A DNA stretch of 64,000 nucleotides from Spirosoma spitsbergense DSM 19989 (GTDB lineage Bacteria; Bacteroidota; Bacteroidia; Cytophagales; Spirosomataceae): assembly GCF_000374085.1 (NCBI RefSeq), contig NZ_KB893549.1:1-64000 (forward strand), given 5' to 3'. How positions within the stretch are numbered: the stretch's first letter is position 1; every line of letters begins with the position of its first letter. The notes beneath the pieces are model-generated. The model ran no database searches. It was not told the DNA's origin and saw only the letters and a program-made list of their open reading frames with translations. Shown piece by piece: positions 34,688-42,998 of the stretch. The translations under genes and the position numbers were made by a program.

Positions 34688-36673
34688 TCATTCTGTCGTA
34701 ATAGGTAACTTTATCGTAAACGCTGTCTCTTCACCCGGTATGCTCTCCATGGTCAGTGTTCCCCCATGTCCCTTGTCGATAATGTCATAACTCAATGACA
34801 GTCCCAACCCCGTTCCTTCGCCTGTGGGCTTGGTGGTGAAAAAGGGTTGGAAGATTTTGGCTTTCACCGCGTCGCGTATACCCGTGCCGTTGTCCCGTAC
34901 CTGAATCTCTACCGTTTGCTCCCTTCGTTTAGTACTTACCCAAATGAAGGGTTTATACGTTGGTTGAGTATCCTGGCTTTTTACCCGTTCCCCAACGGCG
35001 TAGAAGGCGTTATTGAACAGGTTGAGCAGCACCCGCCCAATCTCCTGAGGAACTACCTCAACCAAGCCCAATGTGGGGTCGAAATCAGTGGTTAGTTCGC
35101 AGTTAAGCTCCTTGTTTTTAACGCGAAAGCCCTGATAGGCCAGCCGTAAATACTCATCGGTTAAGGCGTTCAAATCGGTAGATTGTCGTTCGCCGGTGCT
35201 GGTACGGGAATGTTCCAACATGCCTTTGACGATGCTACTGGCCCGGCTGCCGTGGTGGGTGATCTTCTGGAGGTTTTGTTTAAGATCCCCCAGCAGTTCG
35301 TTTTCAAAGTCGGCATCCCGGTTGGGCTTTTGCTGTTCTTCCTGAAGTTCATCGACCAGTTCGGTTGACACTTCGGAGAAGTTATTGACGAAGTTTAATG
35401 GGTTCTGGATTTCGTGGGCAATACCCGCCGTGAGCTCGCCCAGACTGGCCATTTTTTCAGATTGTATGAGTTGGGTCTGAGTAGATTTTAGTTTTGATAG
35501 TGTTAATTGTATTTCTTCGTTTTTACCTTGTAAAATTACATTTGCCTTCTGTTTTTGGTGATTATTTCGCAAGAGAAAGAATGCAACTAACAGTAACATG
35601 CCTAAACCAGTTAATAGGGTATAAAGCTTATATTGATTTTCTTTTTTAATCCTTTCAGTTTCAATTCCACGTAGGCGATGTTGCTCATTAAAAAGTGTTT
35701 TTTGTAGTTCCTGAACTTTCTTTGCACCATATAGTTCGTCATTAACTGACATCGCCAACTGTAAATAGTAATTTGCCAATTTAAGGTCTTTATGATAATA
35801 AAGTTCTGATAATAATTTACTTATTTCTAATATATTTAATTTGTAACCAATCGCTTGTGCATCAAAAAGTCCTTTTTTTGCATAGTATATAGCAGAATCG
35901 GGCTGGCTCATTTCCTTGAAAAAGAAAGCCATGAATTTATAAGCATCACTATTGGTATTTTGGTCATTATTCTTTTTAAGTAATTCAATGCTTTGATGTA
36001 AGTAATTTAAGGCTATCTGGCGTTTACCCTGTTTAAATATCACTTCTGATAAATACGTTAAAGCAACTGGGTGCATTATTTTATCTGTTGATGTTAAATC
36101 GTAATTTTTTTTCAAATAAATAAAAGCAGAATCTAATTTATTTAATTTTGAATAGGAAGTGCCAATAAATAAGTTTATCAAAATGCTTAAGTCATAATAC
36201 TTCTTGTCATTTTTTATAGTTTCATTAAGTCTAAGCCCTCTTTTACAAAAAATAATTGATTGGGGGTAGTCCTTTAAATTCCAGTAAACATCACCAATAT
36301 TCTCAAGACACAAGGCTGTTTCAAAAATGTAGTGCTTTTCTTCTGCTATTTGTAACGCTTTATACAATAACTCCAATGATTCTGGTATCTCCCCTTTTTG
36401 TCTTAGCGAACTACTCAAACCAGCCAGAGTTCTCACTTCACCCCTAAAAAAATTAATTTTCTGTGATAATAATAACCCTTGATTGCCAAATATAACAGCG
36501 GAATCAACATTGAAATAATGATATAAATCACACAGTTCTACTAAAATTAAGACTTCGCTGGTATCATTTTTAGTACTAGCTAATGCGTGTTTTAAACTGT
36601 CTATTCGCCTGTCTTGTGCAAAGCCAAAACTACAGATAACTGCAAGAAAGAAGGTAAAGCTTAGTTTTTTCAC
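34688..36673 (-). CDS. TPR-sensor histidine kinase
   Basis: 661 residues from GTG 36673. A signal peptide (MKKLSFTFFLAVICSFGFAQ), TPR-like helical repeats in residues about 30-320 (EIPESLELLYKALQIAEEK, LDSAFIYLKKNYDL, RQIALNYLHQSIELLKK), one membrane helix about 350-370 and a coiled coil. HisKA has His420 (GIAHEIQNPLNF), and HATPase shows GRVLLNLFNNAFYAV, DNGTGI and GEGTGLGLSLSYDI. The TPR part should be periplasmic and the kinase cytoplasmic. The first 390 codons are conspicuously AT-rich, whereas the kinase half has normal composition. The GTG overlaps the TGA of an upstream kinase remnant, suggesting former translational coupling. No response regulator is adjacent. Confidence 0.88.
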   Translation of the reverse strand: MKKLSFTFFLAVICSFGFAQDRRIDSLKHALASTKNDTSEVLILVELCDLYHYFNVDSAVIFGNQGLLLSQKINFFRGEVRTLAGLSSSLRQKGEIPESLELLYKALQIAEEKHYIFETALCLENIGDVYWNLKDYPQSIIFCKRGLRLNETIKNDKKYYDLSILINLFIGTSYSKLNKLDSAFIYLKKNYDLTSTDKIMHPVALTYLSEVIFKQGKRQIALNYLHQSIELLKKNNDQNTNSDAYKFMAFFFKEMSQPDSAIYYAKKGLFDAQAIGYKLNILEISKLLSELYYHKDLKLANYYLQLAMSVNDELYGAKKVQELQKTLFNEQHRLRGIETERIKKENQYKLYTLLTGLGMLLLVAFFLLRNNHQKQKANVILQGKNEEIQLTLSKLKSTQTQLIQSEKMASLGELTAGIAHEIQNPLNFVNNFSEVSTELVDELQEEQQKPNRDADFENELLGDLKQNLQKITHHGSRASSIVKGMLEHSRTSTGERQSTDLNALTDEYLRLAYQGFRVKNKELNCELTTDFDPTLGLVEVVPQEIGRVLLNLFNNAFYAVGERVKSQDTQPTYKPFIWVSTKRREQTVEIQVRDNGTGIRDAVKAKIFQPFFTTKPTGEGTGLGLSLSYDIIDKGHGGTLTMESIPGEETAFTIKLPITTE

Positions 36674-37258
36674 GTTCGATTAGTTTTCATAGGTAATGTA
36701 ATAACAAATGTGCTTCCTTCACCGTCTTTCAACTTCCAGTAGGGCTTTCTTATAAAATCTCGTAGGGATGTAATCTTTGTAGAATTGGGCAAGTACGGTC
36801 CCGGAGAACTCCGTAGGAGTGATATCTTAGTGTAGAGATGTCACTCCTACGGAGTTCTTGGAGGGAGATGCGGGGTTATCATGTACAAAGATGTCTCCTC
36901 TATGAGGTTATGAAGTTTTATAAGAAAACCCTGTAACTTCCAAAGTACTCCCGTGACCTTTGGTGATAATGTCATAACTCAATGACAGTCCCACCCCTGT
37001 CCCGTGCCCTGTGGGTTTTGTGGTGAGAAAGGGCTGGAATACTTTGGCTTTTACCGTGTCGGGAATGCCCATACTATTATCACGTACCCGAATGTTCACT
37101 ATATTCTTCCTTCCTCTCGTACTCACCCAAACGAGGGGTTTATACGTTTCTTCAGGTAGCCCACTCACGGCCAGTTACCCAATCGCCTGGAAGGCATTAT
37201 TATGTAGATTCAACAACACCCGGCCTATCTCCTGCAATTGCTGGGTTGAGCGTTGGAA
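36670..37258 (-). pseudogene. Second histidine kinase, HATPase remnant interrupted by a MITE
   Basis: On the minus strand from about 37258: QEIGRVLLNLHNNAFQAIG, a TAA stop, then PEETYKPLVWVSTRGR, VRDNSMGIPDTVKAKVFQPFLTTKPTG, GTGVGLSLSYDIITKGHGSTLEV. After a 196-bp insertion comes KDGEGSTFVITLPMKTNRT and TGA at 36672-36670. It is clearly a paralogue of the intact kinase next door. It lacks the sensor, HisKA and membrane parts, has an internal stop, and the frames either side of the insertion do not match even after removing it. It is non-functional as a kinase. Confidence 0.88.
36731..36942. mobile_element. MITE-like palindromic element with 8-bp target duplication
   Basis: The element occupies 36739-36934 (196 bp) and is flanked by perfect direct repeats AACTTCCA at 36731-36738 and 36935-36942. 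Its ends are inverted repeats of about 21 bp (GTAGGGCTTTCTTATAAAAT against ACAGGGTTTTCTTATAAAAC on the other strand). A nested pair ATCTTTGTA/TACAAAGAT and a central 17-bp perfect palindrome (36806-36822 with 36841-36857, GAACTCCGTAGGAGTGA) lie inside. No ORF is present, so it needs a transposase from elsewhere. It splits the HATPase remnant. Confidence 0.88.
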
Positions 37259-37810
37259 TACACTGGTCCTTATTCGTAGCGCCAATGAATACCGTCTGGG
37301 AACGAAACGCTACGGAGTATACAGCCCAAGCCGCCAGCCGGTACTGCCCTGGTTGAACGTAGTCAGTAAAACCGGACGGACAATATTCCTTATTTTTAGG
37401 TGAAACGGGCATTAGATTTCAGGCCAAATGTGTTCGTATTTAGGCCATTGGCTACAAGTTAGTAGAATGGAACTGAGAATGTATATCTATTTCCTAACTA
37501 CAGCATGCTGACTTCTACTGCCCTTTTGTATGAGTTTGATCCTGAGTTATTTAGGTAATAATACTTGCCTGATTAATTGGTTGCACGCGCTGAAAAACAA
37601 AAAAACTTGAATTCTGAAAGTAGCCTGCTCACGTTATTTTGACTATCTCTATCGGTAGATCAGGTGGTATGGAATTAATTGGGCGAGCCGACTTTATAGG
37701 TTCCCTACAGGGCCGAATCAAGAAAATACGTGCCGTCATATGGGGTACTAATCAGGCGTTCGGCTGGCAGACACAGCAAGAGGGTGTGACTCATACCGAA
37801 CAAACCGATC
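37259..37810. other. Unassigned DNA between kinase remnant and repeat copy B
   Basis: About 550 bp with no gene I can name. The left part is open on the minus strand (includes QYRLAAWAVYSVAFRSQTVF), overlapping in another frame the kinase remnant, and may be a fragment of another gene. CGTAGCG (37275-37281) and CGCTACG (37308-37314) form an inverted repeat. A 49-codon plus-strand frame at 37669 (MELIGRADFIGSLQGRIKKI) is unrecognised. It looks like decayed or imported DNA. Confidence 0.45.
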
Positions 37811-38008
37811 TTTCATAAAACTACCTGCTGCGCAAACAAACGTGTTTACACAGCAGGTAGACCAAGTTTCTGATGTTACTTATCCTCTTTCAGCGTCGAG
37901 AGAAAGCTGACCACATCCCGGATTTCCCGCTTTGTCAGCAGGTACTTCATTTCGGGCATGCTGGATGGCGAGTTTAGCCGTTTGGCAATCTGGTTTTTCT
38001 GGATGGCC
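37811..38008 (-). repeat. 198-bp direct repeat copy B (in the intact gene)
   Basis: The original counterpart of copy A (34481-34678): the last 44 codons of the cytochrome gene plus downstream terminator. Beyond 38008 the two sequences diverge abruptly, as they do before 37811. Confidence 0.92.
37821..37860 (-). terminator. Terminator hairpin (copy B)
   Basis: Same 10-bp stem CTACCTGCTG/CAGCAGGTAG as at 34491, 16 bp after the stop codon of the dehydrogenase/cytochrome gene, followed by TTTTATG on the minus strand. Confidence 0.75.
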
Positions 38009-41000
38009 CTATCGGGCTGGTCACCTACTTTCACGTTCACCTCCGTAGCTGTTTCGTTCTGCAAAATACCACTGACCGTTTTTCCGTTTTTGAGCGTCAG
38101 GTTTACCGTACCATAGCCCGGAGCCAGGCGGGCACTGGGGTTAACCAGGGCTTCCAGAAGTTGGTCGCGGGTGAGTCGGCTGGCCACCCCGTTCAGGCGG
38201 GGACCGGCATTGCCGCCCAAATCATCGTAAGAATGGCAACGAATGCACTGGGCCGTCTGATGCCGGAAGAAGATACGCCGACCTAAATCCGGCTCACCAC
38301 CCAGCAAACTCCCTTTGTACGTAGCGGCCAGCGCATCGGGCGATAGTTTAGCCGTTATGGCTTTGTAGCGGGCGGTTAGTTTGGGGGAGTGCGCATTGTC
38401 AATGGCTTCTTCCAGCTCCAGCTGGAGTTCGGGCGACAGGGTACCCGCCGACATCTTGTCCAGCAACGGATCGAAGGCTTTTTGCGAATTGACAACGGGT
38501 AGTTTACCCAGCGTGAGCAGGGCGGCCTGTTTTTCTTCCGTTGTGCGATTGTTGATTACCTCCGACAACAGGGTCACCATGCGATCTTTGGGCATGTTCG
38601 ATTTAGCCAGCAAATCCAGCCCGGCTACCCGAACGCTTTTTTCATTATCGGCCAGGGCCGTTTCGATGGCTTTACTGACGTTTTTATCATTCATCGACGC
38701 CAGTGTTCGCAGAGCCGCCACCCGCACAACGGGTTCTTTATCCGTTTCCAGCCGACTGAACAACGGTTCGGACGCACTCGTCAGGTTCAGCTGGGCAATT
38801 GCCTTGATGGCACTCAGCCGCAGCGTCTTCTCCGGATGGGATAGCAGGTTGGTGTACAGGTCAGCGGTTTTGCTTTTAAGCAGGGCCGGATCGCGCTCAA
38901 TAACGCCCCGATAGCGCCCATCAACCCGGTCCAGCACCGACGGTTTAGCCCAGGTACTCAGGGCTTCCAAGGCTTCGGCCCGCATCGCCAGCGGACTGCC
39001 TTCCTGCTGGGCGTAGTCGATCAGGATTTGCATGGCTTCCGGCGTACCGACCCGCAGGTTTGCATTGATTGACCGGCGGAGCAGGGCTTCGTTCGTGAAA
39101 CTCGTCTTTTGCATCACCTTACCCAGCGCAGGCAGGGCGGCCGGAATGGACAGGTCATCATTGATACCCCGGGCCGCTTCGGTCACGATAAATTCGTCTT
39201 TATCGGCCAGAAAAGCCGCGATGCCCGGATCACTCATGCGCCGAAGGGCCACCACGGCCGCAATGCGAACCCCACGAGACGGGTGACTGGCCAGCGCCAC
39301 AACGGGGGCCGCTTTGCCAATACGGGCCAGGGCCAGACTCCCCGCATGTCGAATGTAGGCGTCCTCGTCATTGTTGGCCTCCAGCAGTTGAATAATTGGT
39401 TGAATGGCCGGTTCATAGGCAATACGCCCCAGTGCTTCAGCGGCAAAGAACCGCGCCCGGCTGTTCGCGTCTTTCAATAAGGGCATCAGAGCCGCACCCG
39501 CTTCTTTATAGCGAATGTCGCCCAGCCATTTAGCAGCCTGCGCCCGAATTTCCGGGTCGCTGTCCTGCAATAAAGGCAGTAGCAGCGTGGCGTATTGCTT
39601 ATCCTGCCGGGCCAGTTGGCTAATGCCCCAGATGCCGTGAACACGAGCCAGTTGATTATCGGTCTGTTTGGTGGAGGTCGTAAACACAGCGGCTCCTTTC
39701 TGCCCCCGTTTCGCCAGTTCGAACTGCGCTTTCTGCCGAACCCGCATGTCCGGGTTCTTCAATAACTCGCCCAAATCGGTTTCGGAACGGGTTCCAAATT
39801 TTTCGGCCAGCAATGTTTTAGTACGCTGCCGGTCGGCCCAGGCGGCTCCTGCCTTATCATCCATTTTCCAGATGCGGCCATAGTCTTTGGCATCCCAGCC
39901 ATTTATCCAGTCGGCTATATACAAGGCACCGTCGGGGCCAAAGTCGATACCGGTTGCCAGCACATTACTCAGAATCTTTTTCTGTTCGCCGAGTTCAAAC
40001 GAAGCACCCTTTGGCTTTAGCTTGAACGCATGAATACCCGATTTGGCGGGATTACCCACAAATTCGGCAACGAAAAAGGTGTTTTTATAGGCCGGACTCA
40101 GGGCTGTTCCCGGATTGTAGCGCATACCCGCCGGGCCACTCACGAAGTTGGCAATGGTAGGCGTGATGTAGGCCGCCTGCCCTTCGAAGCGGGGCTTGTA
40201 CATCTGCTCATCCATCCAGACCTTATAGGTATTGTTGTTTGGGTCGCGGTATTTGCCGTACTGCCAGTTGCTGCGCCAGCCCGTATCGGAGCCGTTTGTG
40301 ATATACACCAGCCGCTCTTTTTCGCCCGGATGGTCGCCGTCGTTATCCTCGCTGATGAGGTTGCCGTATTCATCAAAAATGAACTCGTGGGTGTTCCGGA
40401 CACCGTGGGCAAACACCTCAAAATCGCTGCCATCGGGGTTAGAACGCACAATAACGCCACTGTTGGGGTGTTCCCACTTTTTCCCGTCCGGTCCTTTTCC
40501 ACTGAAACCAATATCGCCGATCTGCCAGTAGATTTTACCATCCGGCCCCATCTCGATACCCGACATGCCGTGACCGCCAAAGCCTACGTGAATACCATAG
40601 CCGTGCGAAATTGACGTTTTTGTTTCGGCAATACCGTCCCCGTCCTTATCCTGCATCCGCCACAAATCGGGGGCTACGGCTACGTACAGATCATTACCAT
40701 TGATCATAACGCCCCCGGCCACGTCGGTCACTTCATCATGGAAATCATCGACTACCAACTGCGACATATCGGCAACGCCATCGCCGGAAGTATCTTCAAT
40801 GCGATAGACGTTTTCTTTCTCGACGGTCATATCCCGCCAATCGTGGGAGCCATCCCCGTTCAGGTCTTTCAGCCACTCATTTTTCTTGCTGTTTGCAGGC
40901 GCCAGTACCCGGTGCAGGAAGGCCCGTTTGTCTTCGATGCTTTGCAGGTGATTCGATTCGATTTCCCAATCCTGGTGCCCCCGGATGTCGAATTCTGAAT

Positions 41001-41304
41001 TCTTCTGCCGGTTTGTCCGGGTATAATAAAGCCGGCCATTATCGTCAATGTCAATGGCAATTGGGTCGGCCACCAGCGAATCCACGCCCCACACATTCAG
41101 GGTTAGCCCGTCGGCCAGTTCGGGGGTTACCGTGGCTTCAATTTCTTTGGCCAGCTGAGCGGCTTTTTCGGGCGCCATGCGCTTGATACGCCGGTCGATA
41201 GGGTCTTTTGCTGTTTGATAGCTGACTGAAAAAAGCAGGGGAGCCAGGGCGAAGAGCCAGATGACTTTCTTGTTTTTCAGTAAACGCAGGTTTCCTTTTT
41301 TCAT
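37876..41304 (-). CDS. Membrane-bound dehydrogenase-like beta-propeller with HEAT repeats and cytochrome c domain
   Basis: 1142 residues. A signal/anchor helix (VIWLFALAPLLFSVSYQ) leads into a PQQ/sugar-dehydrogenase-like beta-propeller (about 60-500) with DxDxDG calcium loops (DLNGDGSHDW, DTSGDGVADM, DKDGDGIAE) and FAHGVRNTHEFIFDEYGN. Residues about 520-960 are HEAT repeats (DSDPEIRAQAAKWLGDI, DANSRARFFAAEALGRI, DNEKSVRVAGLDLLAK). The C-terminus is a cytochrome c with heme site CIRCHSYDDLGG and axial methionine candidates (SSMPEMKYLL). This PVC-type architecture is widespread in Planctomycetes and Bacteroidota and probably oxidises a sugar or sugar alcohol in the periplasm, passing electrons to its own heme. 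Its 3' end is duplicated at 34481. Confidence 0.9.
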   Translation of the reverse strand: MKKGNLRLLKNKKVIWLFALAPLLFSVSYQTAKDPIDRRIKRMAPEKAAQLAKEIEATVTPELADGLTLNVWGVDSLVADPIAIDIDDNGRLYYTRTNRQKNSEFDIRGHQDWEIESNHLQSIEDKRAFLHRVLAPANSKKNEWLKDLNGDGSHDWRDMTVEKENVYRIEDTSGDGVADMSQLVVDDFHDEVTDVAGGVMINGNDLYVAVAPDLWRMQDKDGDGIAETKTSISHGYGIHVGFGGHGMSGIEMGPDGKIYWQIGDIGFSGKGPDGKKWEHPNSGVIVRSNPDGSDFEVFAHGVRNTHEFIFDEYGNLISEDNDGDHPGEKERLVYITNGSDTGWRSNWQYGKYRDPNNNTYKVWMDEQMYKPRFEGQAAYITPTIANFVSGPAGMRYNPGTALSPAYKNTFFVAEFVGNPAKSGIHAFKLKPKGASFELGEQKKILSNVLATGIDFGPDGALYIADWINGWDAKDYGRIWKMDDKAGAAWADRQRTKTLLAEKFGTRSETDLGELLKNPDMRVRQKAQFELAKRGQKGAAVFTTSTKQTDNQLARVHGIWGISQLARQDKQYATLLLPLLQDSDPEIRAQAAKWLGDIRYKEAGAALMPLLKDANSRARFFAAEALGRIAYEPAIQPIIQLLEANNDEDAYIRHAGSLALARIGKAAPVVALASHPSRGVRIAAVVALRRMSDPGIAAFLADKDEFIVTEAARGINDDLSIPAALPALGKVMQKTSFTNEALLRRSINANLRVGTPEAMQILIDYAQQEGSPLAMRAEALEALSTWAKPSVLDRVDGRYRGVIERDPALLKSKTADLYTNLLSHPEKTLRLSAIKAIAQLNLTSASEPLFSRLETDKEPVVRVAALRTLASMNDKNVSKAIETALADNEKSVRVAGLDLLAKSNMPKDRMVTLLSEVINNRTTEEKQAALLTLGKLPVVNSQKAFDPLLDKMSAGTLSPELQLELEEAIDNAHSPKLTARYKAITAKLSPDALAATYKGSLLGGEPDLGRRIFFRHQTAQCIRCHSYDDLGGNAGPRLNGVASRLTRDQLLEALVNPSARLAPGYGTVNLTLKNGKTVSGILQNETATEVNVKVGDQPDRAIQKNQIAKRLNSPSSMPEMKYLLTKREIRDVVSFLSTLKEDK

Positions 41305-41635
41305 ATTGAATGAACGTTAACGGGTATTATTGCCAGCAACCGGGTTGGACTTATCGATATATAACGAATTGTTCAGGCTGATTACCTGCTTTCAAAGGAA
41401 AAAAAAACAGGATGTTACTTTAAAAAGGAGATAATAATATACCGGAATCGGCACTAAGGACAGTGTTGATACAGGAAGTATAGGCTACCGTTCCAACACG
41501 GTACAATCTGTATGGAATACGGCAGGACTCTACCGTATTTATAACAACTGGGCCCTGTAGTGGTTATTATTAGTAATGAAAGCAGTCTGTTACCACTAAG
41601 CAGACATACGCTCCCTTACTACGAATACTACGTTC
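41305..41635. other. Divergent intergenic region with two small hairpins
   Basis: 331 bp between the divergent dehydrogenase and YihY genes, without a gene. Two short inverted repeats stand out: TACCG/CGGTA at 41486-41502 and AATACGG (41517-41523) with CCGTATT (41533-41539). They could be operators or part of a leader RNA. Confidence 0.45.
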
Positions 41636-42691
41636 ATGCCTAACCTACTGAAACGATTCTACAAGGGATTATTCGCCGATTCAATTCCGCTACCGATGCC
41701 CACTAATACGACTAATACTCCTGAAAAACCTGCCAGTGAGACCGAAGGATTCTTTGCCAACGCCAAAGTTATATTGAGCGACTCATTCAGCGGTTTCATG
41801 GATGACCGCTGCCTGAAGATGAGTGCGGCCCTGGCCTATTATACTATCTTTTCACTGGCCCCGCTGCTGGTGCTGATTATGTCGCTGGCCAGTCTTTTTC
41901 TGGGTGAAGAAGCCATTCGTGGTGAGCTTTTTGGCCAGCTAAGCGGACTGCTGGGAAATGAAGCGGCCGGACAGATTCAGACCATGATCAAGAATATGGA
42001 ATTGTCCGGCAAAACGACGTCTGCCCTGGCCATTGGCGTCGTTACCCTGCTGCTTGGTGCTACCACTATTTTTATTGAGATTCAGGATTCGGTAAACCAG
42101 ATATGGCGGGTGAAAGCCAAACCAAAACGGGGATGGCTCAAGCTGCTAAAAGACCGGCTACGGTCATCTTCTCTGGTTGTCAGCCTTGGTTTTTTACTGT
42201 TGGTGTCGCTGGTTATCAACGGTATTGTGCTGGCCCTGAGTGAGCAGATAAACCGGTTATTGCCCGGATTAGGCGTTTATATTATTAGTGCTATCAATTT
42301 TGCGATCAGCACGGCTGTTGTTACGGTACTGTTTGCCGTAATATTCAAAGTACTGCCCGATGCGAAAATTGCCTGGAAAGATGTGCGCTGGGGTGCCATT
42401 TTTACAGCCTTACTTTTTATGCTTGGCCGCTATCTGATCGGGTTATATATCGAGACCACCGGCACTGAATCGACGTATGGAGCGGCTGGTTCGCTCATCG
42501 TTATTTTGACCTGGATATACTACATTTCGGCCATTCTGTATTTTGGGGCCGAGTTCACACAGGCATATGCCAATAATGTTGGTGCCCGGATTGAACCGGC
42601 CGACCACGCTGTGTACATAGAACGAACCGAGCGGGAACGCGAAGTATCCGTAATTCCTACACAAAAGAAAGCAGCGGAAGCCAGCAAATAA
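41636..42691 (+). CDS. YihY/virulence factor BrkB family membrane protein
   Basis: 351 residues with about six membrane helices. Family signatures include KVILSDSFSGFMDDRCLKMSAALAYYTIFSLAPLLVLIMSL (split over residues 41-80), IEIQDSVNQIWRVKAKPKRGW, and GRYLIGLYIETTGTESTYGAAGSLIVILTWIYYISAILYFGAEFTQAYA (split). Once thought to be RNase BN, these are now considered transporters or envelope proteins of unknown substrate. A long soluble N-terminus precedes the first helix. It ends in a bidirectional terminator. Confidence 0.88.
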   Translation: MPNLLKRFYKGLFADSIPLPMPTNTTNTPEKPASETEGFFANAKVILSDSFSGFMDDRCLKMSAALAYYTIFSLAPLLVLIMSLASLFLGEEAIRGELFGQLSGLLGNEAAGQIQTMIKNMELSGKTTSALAIGVVTLLLGATTIFIEIQDSVNQIWRVKAKPKRGWLKLLKDRLRSSSLVVSLGFLLLVSLVINGIVLALSEQINRLLPGLGVYIISAINFAISTAVVTVLFAVIFKVLPDAKIAWKDVRWGAIFTALLFMLGRYLIGLYIETTGTESTYGAAGSLIVILTWIYYISAILYFGAEFTQAYANNVGARIEPADHAVYIERTEREREVSVIPTQKKAAEASK

Positions 42692-42709
42692 GTCTCTGCT
42701 GGCTTCCGC
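42674..42709. terminator. Bidirectional terminator between YihY and ACP-like genes
   Basis: Perfect 13-bp arms GCGGAAGCCAGCA (42674-42686) and 42697-42709, loop 10 bases. It overlaps the last codons and the stop of the YihY-family gene and faces the converging ACP-like gene. Confidence 0.75.
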
Positions 42710-42716
42710 GCGCTGC

Positions 42717-42998
42717 CTAAGCAGCCACTTTTCTGGTCATCAGGGGTAACGGCGTAATACCTTCCGGTTTGTATTGGGCAATGAGGGAGCAAAGGTGCTC
42801 AACCGTCAGGGTAGGAACGAGCACTTCGTCGGGTAGAGTCATGCCAAATAATGTTTCCAGGTGCGCCACAACTTCCATAAACTCCCATTCATTGAGTCCA
42901 AGGTCCCGTTGTAGTTGCTCACCGGGCGCTATATCGGCACTTTTCAGGGTAAATGTACGATTGAGAAAATGGCGGAGGTGGGTGTAAACGATTTGCAT
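42717..42998 (-). CDS. Acyl carrier protein-like, without phosphopantetheine serine
   Basis: 93 residues from ATG 42998 (MQIVYTHLRHFLNRTF). The four-helix ACP pattern is recognisable: SADIAPGEQLQRDLGLNEWEFMEVVAHLETLFGMTLPDEVL (split), LTVEHLCSLIAQY. In true carriers helix II begins DSL/DSV and the Ser carries the 4'-phosphopantetheine. Here the motif is LGLNEWEF, with Asn-Glu in place of Asp-Ser, so it should not be modified at the usual site. It could be a structural or regulatory paralogue. No fatty-acid or polyketide gene is nearby. Confidence 0.7.
   Translation of the reverse strand: MQIVYTHLRHFLNRTFTLKSADIAPGEQLQRDLGLNEWEFMEVVAHLETLFGMTLPDEVLVPTLTVEHLCSLIAQYKPEGITPLPLMTRKVAA

Noticed and set aside
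37011-37403. 130-codon plus-strand ORF opposite the kinase remnant
   Set aside because: Antisense shadow of the HATPase remnant, whose conserved motifs are on the minus strand.
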